Source: an uncultured Actinomycetes bacterium
Lineage (GTDB): Bacteria; Actinomycetota; Actinomycetes; Nanopelagicales; Nanopelagicaceae
Direction: 5' to 3'
Length of the DNA: 6,046 nucleotides
NCBI GenBank assembly: GCA_903932885.1
Contig: CAIZHT010000039.1
Span: 1 to 6,046 of the forward strand
Both the position numbers and the translations under genes were made by a program. Shown here piece by piece: positions 5,356 through 6,046 of the stretch. The notes under the pieces were generated by a model. That model was given only the letters and a program-made list of their open reading frames with translations. It did no database searches and was not told the DNA's origin. Position 1 is the first letter of the stretch; each line of letters starts with the position of its first letter.

Positions 5356-6046
5356 GTGAGCTCAACTCTGCGCGGATATATGGATCTGATGAAACTTCGG
5401 GTCGTTGAACTCCTTTTGATTTCAACTCTTCCTGCCATGGTTTTGGCGAATAAGGGGCTTCCATCTTTTGGACTAACAATTACAACTATTTTTGCAGGAA
5501 CGTTAGCTGCAGGAAGTGCGAATGCTTTCAATATGGTTATCGAGAGTGAATCCGATGCTCTTATGGCTCGCACGTCTAAGCGCCCACTTGTTACTGGTGT
5601 TATTTCAAAAGCACATGCAACAATTTTTGCAACAGCTATAGGTATTTTGTCTTTGGTAATTTTCTGGTTCTTCACAACACCAATGGCCACACTAATGACG
5701 CTCATTGCAATACTTTTTTATGTATTTGTCTACACAATGGGGCTCAAGCGTCGCACCAACCAAAATATTGTGTGGGGTGGCGCTGCAGGATGTATGCCGG
5801 TTTTTATTGGTTGGTCTGCAGTTACAAATTCCTTAGCCTGGGCAGCAGTTGCATTCTTTATGGTGATCTTTTTTTGGACACCGCCACATTTTTGGGCTCT
5901 TGCAATCAAATATAAGGATGAATACACCGCAGCCGGAATTCCTATGTTGCCATCAGTTGCAACACGTGGTCGCGTTCAAAAAGAGATGTGGTTTCACACA
6001 ATCGCCATGATGCTCTCATCAGTATGGCTTGTTTTTGCTGCAGGAC
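5356..6046 (+). CDS. ctaB: Protoheme IX farnesyltransferase (heme O synthase), cut at the right window edge
   Basis: This UbiA-superfamily membrane enzyme attaches a farnesyl chain to heme b to give heme O, the precursor of heme A for terminal oxidases. The 230 residues visible lack the C-terminal quarter of the usual roughly 300. Family landmarks are clear: MKLRVVELLLISTLPAM at the start, N59-x3-E63-x3-D67 followed by ALMARTSKRPLVTG, then YTMGLKRRTNQNIVWGGAAG (126-145), FFWTPPHFWALAIKY (172-186) and AAGIPMLP (192-199). At least six membrane helices are evident. The first aspartate of the prenyl-diphosphate motif is glutamate here, and the usual DY after FWALAIKYK is EY. GTG 5356 is chosen because the start MSSTLRGYMDLMKLR aligns with the usual N-terminus and TAATAT sits six bases upstream. 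In many actinobacteria ctaB is divergent from ctaA; here it is divergent from the acidic-tail gene. Confidence 0.95.
   Translation, partial: MSSTLRGYMDLMKLRVVELLLISTLPAMVLANKGLPSFGLTITTIFAGTLAAGSANAFNMVIESESDALMARTSKRPLVTGVISKAHATIFATAIGILSLVIFWFFTTPMATLMTLIAILFYVFVYTMGLKRRTNQNIVWGGAAGCMPVFIGWSAVTNSLAWAAVAFFMVIFFWTPPHFWALAIKYKDEYTAAGIPMLPSVATRGRVQKEMWFHTIAMMLSSVWLVFAAG

Noticed and set aside
5380..5391. ATG 5380 or ATG 5389 as the ctaB start
   Set aside because: Both would trim the conserved N-terminal region and lack a ribosome site or a correctly spaced -10; GTG 5356 has TAATAT six bases upstream.
5280..5705. Minus-strand open frame opposite ctaB
   Set aside because: It is the antisense of an unmistakable heme O synthase coding sequence and matches no family.

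Overview
The window reads as chromosome from a compact, moderately AT-rich actinobacterium. The actinobacterial assignment rests on the mycobacterial-like CtaB, a TrmH-family methyltransferase with an N-terminal extension I recall mainly from actinobacteria, a PBP4-type DD-carboxypeptidase, and many apparently leaderless genes. Very short intergenic gaps (4 to 58 bases within most of the window) and low GC for this phylum suggest a streamlined freshwater lineage such as the Nanopelagicales (acI group). That placement is an inference from style, not from a marker gene.

Layout, left to right. Positions 1-459 (+) hold an unrecognised coding region open at the left edge. A cytosolic TPR-repeat protein follows (510-1448, +), the only gene here with a clear Shine-Dalgarno site. 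It converges with a SpoU/TrmH-family RNA 2'-O-methyltransferase (1507-2154, -). The methyltransferase is divergent, across only 22 bases, from a small four-helix membrane protein (2177-2542, +). A secreted PBP4-type D-Ala-D-Ala carboxypeptidase (2547-3737, +) starts 4 bases after that stop. It converges with, and overlaps by 4 bases, a secreted YVTN-type beta-propeller (3734-4810, -). Upstream of the propeller on the same strand is a single-pass membrane protein with an extremely acidic Asp/Glu tail (4834-5283, -). A 72-base divergent region with a perfect 15-base palindrome separates it from ctaB (5356 to the right edge, +), encoding protoheme IX farnesyltransferase (heme O synthase), cut off at the window end.

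Functionally there are three themes: envelope and peptidoglycan maintenance (carboxypeptidase, propeller, acidic-tail protein), RNA modification (TrmH family), and respiratory heme synthesis (ctaB). The most striking signal is regulatory. Five of the seven genes whose upstream DNA can be read have TANNNT followed by exactly six bases and then ATG or GTG, the arrangement expected of leaderless transcripts. One divergent pair appears to share overlapping -10 elements.

I see no mobile element, CRISPR array, RNA gene, phage gene or defence system. No stretch over 300 bases lacks a gene. Nothing here amounts to a clear new multi-gene system; the least explained unit is the acidic-tail protein plus beta-propeller pair.
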